Below are positions 9,029-17,760 of a stretch of DNA of 64,000 nucleotides, in pieces; positions within the stretch are counted from its first letter, which is position 1, and every line of letters begins with the position of its first letter. Made by a program: the position numbers and the translations under genes. Source of the stretch: Hathewaya massiliensis. Its GTDB lineage: Bacteria > Bacillota > Clostridia > Clostridiales > Clostridiaceae. The notes under the pieces were generated by a model. That model saw only the letters and a list, made by a program, of their open reading frames with translations, had not been told where the DNA came from and made no database searches. The DNA lies in NCBI RefSeq assembly GCF_902143515.1, contig NZ_CABFVD010000003.1, positions 41,131-105,130 on the forward strand, written 5' to 3'.

Positions 9029-9823
9029 TTAGGCTTCAACTGTTTCTCCACATGACAGGTAAAATAAATTGGGCATTTGCTGAGATAGAACTTGAAATGC
9101 TTCTACCCCTGTACAATGACAAGTAAAGAATTGGGTTTTAGGATACTTTTGCAATTCCTTTGCAATACCATTCAATAATCTGGTAGATACAGTTTTCTTC
9201 GTCAATGGATTGAACAAATGATAACCACCAACGCATAACTGTGGGTTATATAGCTTTGCCTTCTCCATAATATTTACAATACCTGAATGACCGCAACCCA
9301 TAATAACAGCTATTTGATTTTCTCTGATGACTAAGTTGTGTTCGTGTGTAAAATCATCTTTCTTCCCTTTCGCATACAATGCATCATTCGCATTTGAATA
9401 ATATTTATCTGTATGACTTACAGTAAACACACTCAATTCATCATCAATCTGAAAGTCGCCTTCGATTAAAGCAATTTGCGGATGGTTTGCTAGGTTCTCG
9501 TCTATACCAACACTTACTTTCAAAAAAAGGAGCTTAGAATAGTGTGGCTCAAATGCTTTTTTCTGCACATATATCTTAGCAGTTGAGTTGATTTGCAAAA
9601 AACGTTTCAAAGCTCCACCGTGATCCATGTGTCCATGTGAGATAATAACTGTATCAACCATAGAAATATCGATACCTCTTATTTTGGCGTTATTAAAAAC
9701 AGTATTGTCAGGGCCCAAATCAAATAAAATTTTATGTTTTTGCGTTTCAATATATAACGATAAGCCATGTTTAGCCTTTAATTCACACTTAGATTGATTC
9801 TCAACTAACGCTGTAATCTTCAT
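9029..9823 (-). CDS. MBL-fold metallohydrolase
   Basis: From the ATG at 9823, preceded by GGAGG 7 bases upstream, the protein has 264 residues; a longer frame to 9940 lacks a good ribosome site. It begins MKITALVENQSKCELKAKHG and contains SHGHMDHGG, the HxHxDH metal-binding motif, then DKYYSNANDALY, a conserved GCGHSGIVN and a late FFTCHCTG segment with another metal-binding His. The layout matches the subgroup annotated as dihydropterin-beta-ribofuranosylaminobenzene phosphate synthase-like, where the substrate is usually unknown. It is intact and monocistronic beside mobile DNA. Confidence 0.8.
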   Translation of the reverse strand: MKITALVENQSKCELKAKHGLSLYIETQKHKILFDLGPDNTVFNNAKIRGIDISMVDTVIISHGHMDHGGALKRFLQINSTAKIYVQKKAFEPHYSKLLFLKVSVGIDENLANHPQIALIEGDFQIDDELSVFTVSHTDKYYSNANDALYAKGKKDDFTHEHNLVIRENQIAVIMGCGHSGIVNIMEKAKLYNPQLCVGGYHLFNPLTKKTVSTRLLNGIAKELQKYPKTQFFTCHCTGVEAFQVLSQQMPNLFYLSCGETVEA

Positions 9824-9948
9824 ACCGCTTCCTCCCCATACCATATAAACAATCACTTTCAAGACTGCCCGATAAATTACTATTTTTAGTTTACATATTG
9901 GAATTTGGCGAAATGAAGAGCTGTTCATTTCACACAACATCCCTTACT

Positions 9949-10611
9949 TTATAACATTCCTCCAAGCAAGTGTAATTGTGATGTTATAAAAAACAAGATT
10001 ATTCCAATACTTAAAACTGTTAAAATCTGTTTTGATTTCTCGTATAAAACAAATATAGTTGCTCCCCATAGAAGTAATTCTAAAAAATAACTTATATCAA
10101 GATACCAAAAACCAAAATTGAATGCTTGTCGTGTCATCACCATAAAAATAATTGCCGAAATACAAATTGATATAATATGCGTTCCTTTAGCATACCAACA
10201 TATTGCTCCTAAGAAAGGCGATACTACGGTCATTGCAAACTAAATCATCATATATGACTTGGGATAAAATCCTACAATCATAATAGTATAGGCATAATAA
10301 CTGCTTACCATCCCGACAAAGAATAAAAAGCTATTCAAGGCTGCTCGCTTGAAAGATTTAGAGTACATAGCAATACAGATTCCACAAAAGAGCCAAACAC
10401 CCATGCGTGAAAAGAAGTTTCTCAAATCCAACATCTGAAGGACATATGGCAATGAATTACTGGCTGTTTCATCTAATATCTTTGATACTATGCCAAGTGC
10501 TATTCCAACTGCAAATATTAGAACAGAATATAATATTTTTTTAGTGATTGATATTGTAACTGGTTGTCTGATTTCATTGAAAAATTTCCGCATTATTACC
10601 TTACAAAACAT
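9949..10611 (-). pseudogene. Polytopic membrane protein gene split by an in-frame TAG (DUF6518-like)
   Basis: Two frames (ATG 10611 to TAG 10240; ATG 10233 to 9949) lie in the same reading frame, separated only by TAG and two codons. Read through, they give about 220 residues with at least six hydrophobic segments. The junction YMMI-stop-FAMTVVSPFLGAICW suggests that a TGG (Trp) became TAG. The family resembles clostridial DUF6518 membrane proteins of unknown function (from recall). The second half could restart at ATG 10233, but a split polytopic protein is probably inactive. Confidence 0.65.
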
Positions 10612-10664
10612 AAATAATCTCTCCTACAAATTCCTATTTGTCTAATTGCCTATATATAATTCAT

Positions 10665-10925
10665 GTTTCATTACTCTGCTTTTCTACACTATATAATATA
10701 ATTTATCCATCGATTTATCAACTTAGATTTCCTATTTTCCTCTGTCATCACTCCAATTATCCAATGTCATCTATAAAACACCCTATTTTTAAGGGTCAAA
10801 AAACGGTGTTTTTTCACCGATTTTTGACCCGATTTTCATCCTCAAACCACTATATATTGTGGTTAAGTTACCTTATTTCTTCTTGTCACCACAATACGTC
10901 ATCAGAATTATACTCTCAACATGTT
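10665..10925 (-). repeat. Copy of rlmD 3' end and downstream flank (attachment scar)
   Basis: This stretch resembles 44755-44957, the 3' end and downstream flank of the intact rlmD gene, in the same orientation. The minus strand reads SKHVESIILMTYCGDKKK then stop, against KHVESIILMTYCGLGEK in the intact gene. The shared downstream part includes the hairpin aaccac-tatatatt-gtggtt (about 10845-10864). The rest of the methyltransferase gene is absent here. Duplicated 3' ends are the usual outcome of integrases that target a gene end. The remaining intergenic DNA (10612-10664, 11013-11132) shows no gene. Confidence 0.6.
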
Positions 10926-10980
10926 TTGAGATGAATTCATAGCTGTCAAGAAATATTGGCTCAAATGCTTTTATCGAAAA

Positions 10981-11012
10981 TTCCCTCTGTGGAAACATAT
11001 CCACAGAGGGAA
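10981..11012. repeat. Perfect 13-bp palindrome over an rlmD-like core
   Basis: TTCCCTCTGTGGA (10981-10993) and TCCACAGAGGGAA (11000-11012) are perfect inverted arms around aacata. The centre gtggaaacatatccac corresponds on the minus strand to codons V-D-M-F-P, the motif that precedes the C-terminal end of RlmD (cggaaacatatctactgg at 44961-44978). It may be a recombinase attachment core with symmetric flanks, although a chance hairpin cannot be excluded. Confidence 0.45.
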
Positions 11013-11132
11013 TTCGTATGTGAGAACATATCAGTCAAAGTATGGTTTTATTACATAGCTCCTCTAATACAGTTCTTAGGAAAAAATGCTTCCCAAACAC
11101 TATCTCCCATATAAACTTAAGTGGTTCGTTAC

Positions 11133-11366
11133 TTAAATATTTTTGACCTGGGATTTTAATACTTCATAACCTAATTTGTCGATAACATGTTCAATGTCTT
11201 TTATAGATACTTTTTCATCGTCAAATTCCACCCTCACCTTGCTTGAATTAAATAGTACTTTTAAACTCTCTTTACTTACCCCGTCCAAAGATTTCACACC
11301 ATTCTCTATTTTTTGCATACAAGACGGACATGTTAATGTTTCTAACTGAATTGTTGCTTTTTGCAT
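11133..11366 (-). CDS. Heavy-metal-associated (HMA) domain protein, CopZ/MerP-like
   Basis: This 77-residue protein consists of one ferredoxin-like HMA domain with the metal-binding motif TCPSCMQK (Cys about 13 and 16). Such proteins deliver metal ions to P-type ATPases in the cytosol. It lies 90 bp downstream of the P-type ATPase gene, which itself lacks an N-terminal HMA domain, so the two probably work as a chaperone/pump pair. It has its own predicted promoter with a perfect FNR-type box (11427-11440), about 42 bp upstream of the predicted transcription start. The ribosome site is AAAGGAGAG. Confidence 0.88.
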   Translation of the reverse strand: MQKATIQLETLTCPSCMQKIENGVKSLDGVSKESLKVLFNSSKVRVEFDDEKVSIKDIEHVIDKLGYEVLKSQVKNI

Positions 11367-11426
11367 TTTTCATCTCTCCTTTAGTTTATGTTAATTGTAT
11401 TATATACTATTATTATCTATAATAAA

Positions 11427-11440
11427 TTGATTTACATCAA
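11427..11440 (-). promoter_or_regulatory. FNR-type operator upstream of the HMA gene
   Basis: TTGATTTACATCAA matches the TTGAT-N4-ATCAA consensus perfectly. On the minus strand a -10-like TATAAT lies at 11399-11404, so the box is centred near -42 relative to the inferred start. That is the class II activation position for Crp/Fnr proteins. The box sits in the 89-bp gap between the P-type ATPase gene and the HMA gene. Confidence 0.7.
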
Positions 11441-11455
11441 GAATTTTATTTATTT

Positions 11456-13315
11456 TTATTTTCTTAATTTATAGCGAAGAAGTCTCATACCATTTAAAAT
11501 AACTACTAATATACTTGCTTCATGTACTAACATACCGATTGACATGTTCATCCATTCACTAAAGAATACGCTGGCAAGAAGGACTAATACAACCCCTACT
11601 GCAATAATAATATTTTGAAGCATGTTATTAGCGGTTGCTTTTGTTAAACCTAATGCATGTGGCAAGCGGCTGAAATCTGAATTCATTAAAACAACATCTG
11701 AAGTTTCGATTGCTACATCTGTTCCATTTCCCATAGCAATTCCAATTTGTGCTAGAGCTAGTGAAGGACTATCATTTACTCCATCTCCAACAAATGCCAC
11801 AATTTGACCTTTTTCTTGTAACTCTTTAATATATGTTGCTTTATCTTCTGGCAACATATGTCCATGAGCTTCTGTAAGTCCTAGTTCACGTGCTACTAAA
11901 TCAACTGTTCCTTGGTTATCACCAGAAAGAACTACTAGATTTTTAACACCAAGTTTTTTCAACTTTTTAAGATCATCTTTTACACCCGGGCGAATTTGAT
12001 CACGAATACCCATCAATGCTTTTAATTCACCATCAACTGATGTTAAAACAAGTGAATTTCCATTTTTCTCAAATCTGGCAATATCTGCACGAGCTTTTTC
12101 ACTTAAAAGAATATTTTCTTGCTCCATTAGTGCCACATTACCGACTGCAACTTTATGACCTTCTACATGAGCTACAATTCCTCCACCTTTTACAACATCT
12201 GTTTTTTCAACTGTATATAATTTTATATCTCCAATATATTCTACAACTGCTTTTGCTAATGGATGATCTGATTCCTTTTCAACACTTGCTAGATACCCTA
12301 ATACTTCATATACATTATCTGCATAAATTTCCTTATCAGCTACTTTGGGATTTCCTATTGTTAATGTACCTGTTTTGTCAAATACCATGGTATCTAGTCT
12401 GCTAAAGTCACTAATAACCTCGCTACCTTTTAGAAGGACTCCATGACGTGCTCCATTGCCAATCCCCGCGACGTTTGAAACCGGTACACCGATTACCAAT
12501 GCTCCTGGACACCCTAAAACTAATATTGTAATTGCAAGTTCAATATCCCTTGAAAATATCCATACAATAAAAGAGAGAACTAAAACAGCTGGTGTGTAGT
12601 ATTTAGAAAATCTATCAATGAAACGTTCTGCTTCTGATTTTGAATCCTGTGCTTCTTCAACCAACTCAATGATTTTACCAAAAGTAGTATCCTCACCTAC
12701 ACGATCAGCAGTGATTTGAATAGTTCCATTTTCTAAAATTGTTCCGGCATATACCCCTGAACCTTTCTTTTTACTTACAGGAACCGCTTCTCCTGTAATA
12801 CTTGCTTCATTAATATGCCCTTCTCCTGTTAACACTGTACCGTCAACTGGGATTTTTGCACCCGTTTTAACAAGCAAAATATCTCCTACATCAACTTCAT
12901 CTATTTCTACTTCTTCAAACTCACCATTTTCCACTTGTTTTAAGGCACTTTCTGGTGCCATTTGAGTTAATTCTTTAATTGCAGAACGTGTTTTATTAAG
13001 TGTCCTTTGTTCTAGATAAGCTCCAAATAGAAATAAAAATGTAACAATTGCTGATTCTTCGTAGTTTCTAACTATAAAGGCTCCGATAACTGCAATGGTA
13101 ACTAAAACATCAATACTAACTACTTTGACTTTTAATGCTTGATACGCTTGAATCGCAATAGGTGAAACTCCCAAAATTGAAGCAATTACTAATGCCCATA
13201 TGGCTATTTGTTCGTTTTCGAAGCCTAATTTACTGACAAATGCAATTATTATTAAAATTGCACTTACTATTGTAATATGGTTTTTTCTTCCTAATATAAA
13301 TTTTTGCACATTCAT
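11456..13315 (-). CDS. Heavy-metal P1B-type ATPase with CPG motif
   Basis: The 619-residue membrane pump has TGEAVPV (about 174, actuator domain), a transmembrane metal-site motif CPG at 269-271, the phosphorylation loop DKTGTLT (Asp 313), SDHPLAKA (the HP dipeptide of P1B pumps) and GDGVNDSPSLA. It has no N-terminal metal-binding domain. Typical P1B pumps carry CPC, CPH or SPC at the membrane site, so CPG is unusual and the ion cannot be inferred; Zn, Cd, Cu or Fe are all possible. The gene follows the RIC-like gene by 52 bp and is probably co-transcribed from the FNR-box promoter at about 13.75 kb. Confidence 0.88.
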   Translation of the reverse strand: MNVQKFILGRKNHITIVSAILIIIAFVSKLGFENEQIAIWALVIASILGVSPIAIQAYQALKVKVVSIDVLVTIAVIGAFIVRNYEESAIVTFLFLFGAYLEQRTLNKTRSAIKELTQMAPESALKQVENGEFEEVEIDEVDVGDILLVKTGAKIPVDGTVLTGEGHINEASITGEAVPVSKKKGSGVYAGTILENGTIQITADRVGEDTTFGKIIELVEEAQDSKSEAERFIDRFSKYYTPAVLVLSFIVWIFSRDIELAITILVLGCPGALVIGVPVSNVAGIGNGARHGVLLKGSEVISDFSRLDTMVFDKTGTLTIGNPKVADKEIYADNVYEVLGYLASVEKESDHPLAKAVVEYIGDIKLYTVEKTDVVKGGGIVAHVEGHKVAVGNVALMEQENILLSEKARADIARFEKNGNSLVLTSVDGELKALMGIRDQIRPGVKDDLKKLKKLGVKNLVVLSGDNQGTVDLVARELGLTEAHGHMLPEDKATYIKELQEKGQIVAFVGDGVNDSPSLALAQIGIAMGNGTDVAIETSDVVLMNSDFSRLPHALGLTKATANNMLQNIIIAVGVVLVLLASVFFSEWMNMSIGMLVHEASILVVILNGMRLLRYKLRK

Positions 13316-13367
13316 ACTCCTCCCTATTAGATTATTTATATCTTTCCATTACTTTGTTTGTTTTCTT

Positions 13368-13670
13368 TTATGCTTCATATGCTTTATCTAATTCTGCTAA
13401 CATGTTATATACTGCTTCATAACTTTCGCATACATCACCTGGAACTGTATAATTATCTGTGATTTCACGTAATTTTACAAACTCCTCTTTTAAATCCGGC
13501 TTTTCTACTCCCGCATCTTTTGCTTTCTTTGCAAGTTCATCATATACTTTACGAACCTGGTAGAATTCTGGATGATTTCCTCCATGAACTTTTGCTACAA
13601 CTGGAACATATTGTGCTAATGTTTTTAAATGAGTTTCCTTTACTTGATTAAAATTTAATTGTCTTGACAT
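13368..13670 (-). CDS. Small RIC/ScdA-like hemerythrin-related protein
   Basis: This 100-residue, highly charged, mostly helical protein contains AKVHGGNHPEFYQVRKVYDE, which resembles the first metal-ligand helix of iron-sulfur-cluster-repair di-iron proteins (RIC/YtfE/ScdA). The protein is shorter than full YtfE (about 220) and lacks the later E..H ligands, so it may be a truncated or single-bundle relative. It is the first gene after an FNR-type box at 13745-13758 and leads into the P-type ATPase gene. Iron or nitrosative-stress biology is inferred from family and regulation. Confidence 0.55.
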   Translation of the reverse strand: MSRQLNFNQVKETHLKTLAQYVPVVAKVHGGNHPEFYQVRKVYDELAKKAKDAGVEKPDLKEEFVKLREITDNYTVPGDVCESYEAVYNMLAELDKAYEA

Positions 13671-13744
13671 ATTTTTTTCCTTCTTTCTTGTTTTATTTTT
13701 TCTTTATCTTGATTATATAATACTATAGATTGAAAGAAATTAAA

Positions 13745-13758
13745 TTGATCTAAATCAA
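13745..13758 (-). promoter_or_regulatory. FNR-type operator upstream of the RIC-like/P-type ATPase operon
   Basis: TTGATCTAAATCAA is a perfect TTGAT-N4-ATCAA palindrome, 75 bp before the start of the RIC-like gene. Candidate -10 sequences (TATTAT, TATAAT on the minus strand, 13712-13722) place it about 41-48 bp upstream of the start point. The Crp/Fnr gene ends 62 bp further upstream, so its product is the obvious candidate to bind here. Confidence 0.7.
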
Positions 13759-13819
13759 GTTTAGTCTTTTTTAAATGTTTTAATAATTTTTACTACTATT
13801 TTACTTTATATTATCACAT

Positions 13820-14584
13820 CTATACCAACAACAATCCATCTAAATCTAAAATCTCAATCCTTCTACCTGATTTTTGTTTTATATATCCTTCATTTTCAAG
13901 GTCAGCTAACTTTCTACTAATAGTTTCTGGAGTAGTTCCTAGATAAGAGGCTAAATCCTTTTTACTCATTGGCAATTCAATTTCCATTGGACCATCTCCG
14001 CTTTCCATGCATTCTGCAAGAAACAGTGCTAATCTAGTATCTACCTTCTCTGTGGCAAATCTAGTTGTTTGTTTTTCTGATGTTTCTAATCGGTTAGAGA
14101 ATTCCGATAAAATCTTCAAAGATATAGTAGGGTACTTTAATAAAAATTCTTGCAAATCATTTCTACTAATCATACATACATCGGTATCACTCATTGCTTC
14201 TGCATATGCTTCCTGAATTGATTCGCGAAACAAGGCAAGCTCTCCAGTGAAATCGCCTGGATTTAATATTCTCACTAATTGTTCTTTTCCTGATTCAGAC
14301 GAACGGTAAATTCGAATTTTCCCTTTACTTACAATATATAACAAGTCGGATATATCTCCCTCTCGGTAAATTACTTCACCCTTTTTAAAAGAGGTCGATT
14401 GTGTTACTTTCATAATTTCCTCCATCTGTTCTCCTTCTAAATGATTAAAGATCGGAACTACAGTGATACATGAAGCGTGTGAAGCTGACTCATGTCCTTG
14501 ATGATGAGTGTGAGTAACATCGTGATACCCTTGTTTTTCTATATATTGATTTTTAATTTCATGCATCAAATCCTTTTTTTTCAT
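13820..14584 (-). CDS. Crp/Fnr-family transcriptional regulator with His-rich N-terminus
   Basis: The 254-residue protein has an N-terminal extension rich in His plus one Cys (THTHHQGHESASHASC, about 24-39), then VPIFNHL, a cyclic-nucleotide-binding-type beta barrel (GEVIYREGD, NPGDFTGELALF), a dimerisation helix and a C-terminal winged helix (SKKDLASYLGTTPETISRKL) whose recognition helix carries the E..SR residues typical of FNR-type DNA binding. That residue set fits the TTGAT-N4-ATCAA boxes found twice in this module. The His/Cys tail could bind metal, heme or an Fe-S cluster; this is inference. It overlaps the preceding small gene by 4 bases. Confidence 0.88.
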   Translation of the reverse strand: MKKKDLMHEIKNQYIEKQGYHDVTHTHHQGHESASHASCITVVPIFNHLEGEQMEEIMKVTQSTSFKKGEVIYREGDISDLLYIVSKGKIRIYRSSESGKEQLVRILNPGDFTGELALFRESIQEAYAEAMSDTDVCMISRNDLQEFLLKYPTISLKILSEFSNRLETSEKQTTRFATEKVDTRLALFLAECMESGDGPMEIELPMSKKDLASYLGTTPETISRKLADLENEGYIKQKSGRRIEILDLDGLLLV

Positions 14585-14823
14585 TTGAATGCCCCTTTCA
14601 TATTCTCTCTTAAGGTCTCTTTAGCTTTTTCCAAGTACCCACGAGTCCAGTAAATGCAGGTAAACTTATCCGGATGAATAATTGCGTTATCATCATAGTC
14701 AGGATTTTCCAGTGTACTTTTTAGACGTCCTATTTCTTGCTTAAGTCCTCGGATGGCGGTCATTATTTCTTCCTTTGTCTTTCCTTTGAGATACTCTTCA
14801 TAGTAACTTTCCGGACTAATCAT
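14581..14823 (-). CDS. Small conserved protein of a mobile module
   Basis: This 80-residue, charged, helix-rich protein begins MISPESYYEEYLKGKTKEE. It lies between a small Cro-like regulator and the Fnr-type regulator with overlapping or close spacing, an arrangement common in integrative elements of Firmicutes. No motif gives a function. The frame is intact and has a good ribosome site (GGAGGCGG). Confidence 0.6.
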   Translation of the reverse strand: MISPESYYEEYLKGKTKEEIMTAIRGLKQEIGRLKSTLENPDYDDNAIIHPDKFTCIYWTRGYLEKAKETLRENMKGAFK

Positions 14824-14841
14824 TATATTAGACCGCCTCCT

Positions 14842-15066
14842 TTATTCGTTAGATATTTTTATCTCATCACCATCAGGTAAAACAAATGCCTGCTCAAACC
14901 TGACACCCAGTACATCTGCGATGGCTTTCAACTCATCCAAGGTTACTGTTTCTCGCTTCAATTTCTTGTTGAAATTTTGTGGTGTCTGTCCAATACGTCT
15001 AGCAAGTTCGGAAACACTTATATTCATTTGCTCACACAGTTCTTTAATCATTTCTGCCGTAGTCAT
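14842..15066 (-). CDS. Small Xre/Cro-type DNA-binding protein
   Basis: The 74-residue protein is one helix-turn-helix domain (ISVSELARRIGQTPQNFNKK, about 16-35) followed by a short tail. Such proteins commonly regulate the transfer or excision genes of integrative elements. It is the first gene of a leftward run with the 80-residue protein and the Fnr-type regulator. The ribosome site GGAGG lies upstream of ATG 15066. Confidence 0.8.
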   Translation of the reverse strand: MTTAEMIKELCEQMNISVSELARRIGQTPQNFNKKLKRETVTLDELKAIADVLGVRFEQAFVLPDGDEIKISNE

Positions 15067-15150
15067 ACAGCACCTCCAAGTTTACGCTAAGAATATTATA
15101 AACCGTTTGGTTGATAAATACAATTATTATAATCAGCAAGTAAAAGAAAA

Positions 15151-15178
15151 CCCACAACTCTACTTCAGAGGCATGGGC
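15151..15178 (-). terminator. Terminator after the serine recombinase fragment
   Basis: On the minus strand, CCCATGCCTCT, a short loop and AGAGTTGTGGG form an imperfect stem followed by TTTTCTTTT. It lies 17 bp past the recombinase stop. Confidence 0.6.
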
Positions 15179-15194
15179 TATTTACTTCTGGTTT

Positions 15195-16460
15195 TCATAT
15201 TTCCATTTCGATGCCAGATTTAAAGACTATGATGAAGCGGTCTTCATAGACTGTAACGTTCTGGATTATCTTCCTCACAAGCTTATCGTCATATTCTAAG
15301 GTGCGGAATTTGTGCTTGCGGATAAATTCAATCAACTCATCGATTCGCTCATTTTCGCCACTAAGAGAGGCGTCTTCTACTAAAAGGGTCTGTAGCTTAT
15401 CTCGCAGTTCATCAATCTCGTCTGCTAGATATTCATAGTCTTGCCCCTTATTAGCCAGCTTGATGAGTTCTTTTTGTTTTTCCTCTAGTGAGTTGTTAAT
15501 CTCTGAAATTTGGTACTCTGTCGTTTCGCCAATCACCGCATGAATATTTTCTTCCAAGGTTTTTATCATGTTATTGCCACCTGCAAGCAGCTTATTAATT
15601 GCGGTCATTACAGCACCATAGAGTTCATCTTCTTTTACGGTTCGGTTCTTACAAACTTCAGGACCTTGCTCGATTCTAGTCACGCATCGCCAGACAAATT
15701 CTTTTCTACCATGAATATTCCAATATGTTCTCCTATAAATATCGCCACAATCTCCACAGAAGGTAATGGCACTTAAAGCGTACTTGCTACTATAAATTCG
15801 TTTGTTCTTGCCTTCTCCTGTGTAGATATTGCTTCTTCGATGAATCTCTTCCTGCACCTGCAAAAATAACTCTTTAGGAATAATCGCCTCATGGCTATTT
15901 TCAACATAATACTGGGGAAGATGACCTTCATTCTTAACTCGTTTCTTGGTTAGAAAATCTACAGTAACAGTCTTTTGTAAGAGGGCATCTCCGATGTATT
16001 TTTCGTTTTGGAGGATTTTTTTAACTGATTCCGGTCGCCATCTTGGTTTTCCCGCTGCTGTTAAAATACCATCCTTTTCAAGACCTCGACCAATACCCAC
16101 TAGACTCTGACCTTCAAGGTATTCTCGGTAGATGCGTTTGATAATCTCAGCTTCTTCGGGGACAATAATTAAATTTCCATCTTCATCTTTCGTGTAGCCC
16201 ATAAATCGCTTATGGTTGACCTGCACCTTGCCTTGTTGGTATCGGTACTGTAGGCCAAGCTTAACGTTTTGTGAAAGGCTCTGGCTTTCCTGTTGTGCTA
16301 GAGATGCCATAATAGTCAGCAAAACCTCACCTTTGGCATCCATTGTGTTGATGTTCTCTTTTTCAAAATAAACGGATATGTTTTTATCCTTGAGCTGTCT
16401 AATGTATTGAAGGCAGTCTAAGGTGTTACGCGCAAATCGGCTGATGGATTTTGTAATAAC
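15195..16460 (-). pseudogene. Large serine recombinase, 5' end lost at IS3 boundary
   Basis: The frame stays open from 16460 to the stop at 15195 (421 codons). It starts mid-domain at [20 protein letters not shown], so the N-terminal region with the catalytic serine is missing. The remainder includes the end of the resolvase domain, the recombinase domain ([11 protein letters not shown]), a zinc ribbon ([18 protein letters not shown]) and a coiled coil. Large serine recombinases excise and integrate mobile elements. Because the IS3 element at 16461 has no matching duplication on its other side, the missing part was removed by rearrangement, not simple insertion. Internal starts such as ATG 16343 would give an inactive protein. 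Confidence 0.85.
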
Positions 16461-16534
16461 CTCTTAAGCCCCTAAATGATATTGGACAATATCTGTTATG
16501 TAAAATATAATAATATTGTCAGGAGTGATTATAC

Positions 16535-16834
16535 ATGAAAAAGAAGAATTATACAGAAGAGTTTAAATCCCAAATCATTAAGGAAGTTAATAATGTAAAA
16601 GATATTGGTATAGTTGCACGTAAGCATGGAATTGCAAGATCAACGGTCAATGGATGGATAAAAAAACAAGGTTTATCATCAACTTTAATTGAGGGAAAAG
16701 AAATAACTAAAGAACTTAAAGAAAAAGAGCAAGAAAATGATCATTTAAAGAAACTGTTAGGTGAGAAAGATCTTGAAATTTCAATACTTAGAGACTTATT
16801 AAAAAAAGTAAACCCTCAATTAAAGATAAAGTAG
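16535..16834 (+). CDS. IS3 OrfA (copy 2)
   Basis: The product is identical to the 99-residue OrfA of copy 1, with helix-turn-helix and coiled coil. The A7 slippery run is at 16801-16807. Confidence 0.9.
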   Translation: MKKKNYTEEFKSQIIKEVNNVKDIGIVARKHGIARSTVNGWIKKQGLSSTLIEGKEITKELKEKEQENDHLKKLLGEKDLEISILRDLLKKVNPQLKIK

Positions 16835-17760
16835 AAATTTGTGAAAAATATATATCACAAGGATATTGTGCATTATTAGTACTTAAGATTATAAAATTAG
16901 GCAAATCAACTTATTACTATAATATTGCCAATAAAGATAAGATAAAAAAGAAACCTGTAGGTAAACCTGCTCCTGGATATTCATTTAATCTTAGTGGTGA
17001 TAAAGTTTGTGATGAACAAATAAAAGAATGGATAATAGAATCAATAAATGGAGATGCAGAGTTTTATGGATATAGAAAGATAAAAGAACACCTCAAGCGT
17101 GAATATAAGCTTGTATTGAACCATAAGAAAGCATATAGATTATGCAAAGAGTTAGATTTACTAAGGCCTCAGAGAAAAGTTAAAGATAAAGTTAAGAAGA
17201 GTATTGCTATAAATAGAAAAGTAAACTCTTCAAACAATGTTTGGGAGCTAGATATTAAATACGGCTATATAAAAGGAGAAGATAGATTTTTCTTCTTACT
17301 AAATGTAATTGATGTATTTGACAGAACATTAATTGACTATCATATGGGATTAAGTTGTGATGCTAAAGATACCGCAGCTACCCTTAGGCGCTGTCTTATT
17401 AAAAGAAATTTATTTCAAAAGGATATTGAATTACCTGTGGTAAGAACTGATAATGGTCCACAGTTTATTAGTAATACCTTCAAAGAGACTTGTGAAATTT
17501 TGGGTATCCATCATGAGAGAATACCTGTTAGAACACCAAATAAGAATGCCCATATTGAATCTTTTCACAGAATATTAGAGGATGAGTGTTTTAGTGTTAA
17601 TGAATTTAATGATTATAAAGAAGCATTTATAAGTGTAGATGAATTTATGAAAAGATATAATAACCGTAGAATTCATTCAAGCTTAGGATATAAGACTCCA
17701 AGTGAATTTTATAACCTTTATTCTGGAGAAACTCTAGAATGGATGACAGTTAAGTTATAG
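16807..17760 (+). CDS. IS3 OrfB transposase domain (copy 2, -1 frameshift)
   Basis: An open frame of 317 codons follows the A7 run, as in copy 1, and carries the intact DDE residues (WELDIKY, RTDNGPQF, HIESFHR). It differs from copy 1 at very few residues (YRLCKE here against YRICKE). It is predicted to be expressed as OrfAB. Confidence 0.88.
   Translation, partial: SKPSIKDKVEICEKYISQGYCALLVLKIIKLGKSTYYYNIANKDKIKKKPVGKPAPGYSFNLSGDKVCDEQIKEWIIESINGDAEFYGYRKIKEHLKREYKLVLNHKKAYRLCKELDLLRPQRKVKDKVKKSIAINRKVNSSNNVWELDIKYGYIKGEDRFFFLLNVIDVFDRTLIDYHMGLSCDAKDTAATLRRCLIKRNLFQKDIELPVVRTDNGPQFISNTFKETCEILGIHHERIPVRTPNKNAHIESFHRILEDECFSVNEFNDYKEAFISVDEFMKRYNNRRIHSSLGYKTPSEFYNLYSGETLEWMTVKL

Noticed and set aside
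9824-9940. Longer N-terminus for the MBL-fold protein
   Set aside because: The extra 39 residues do not fit the family, and GGAGG precedes ATG 9823.
12016-12405. 129-codon plus-strand ORF rich in Leu and His
   Set aside because: It lies wholly opposite the P-type ATPase gene and has antisense-type composition with no ribosome site.
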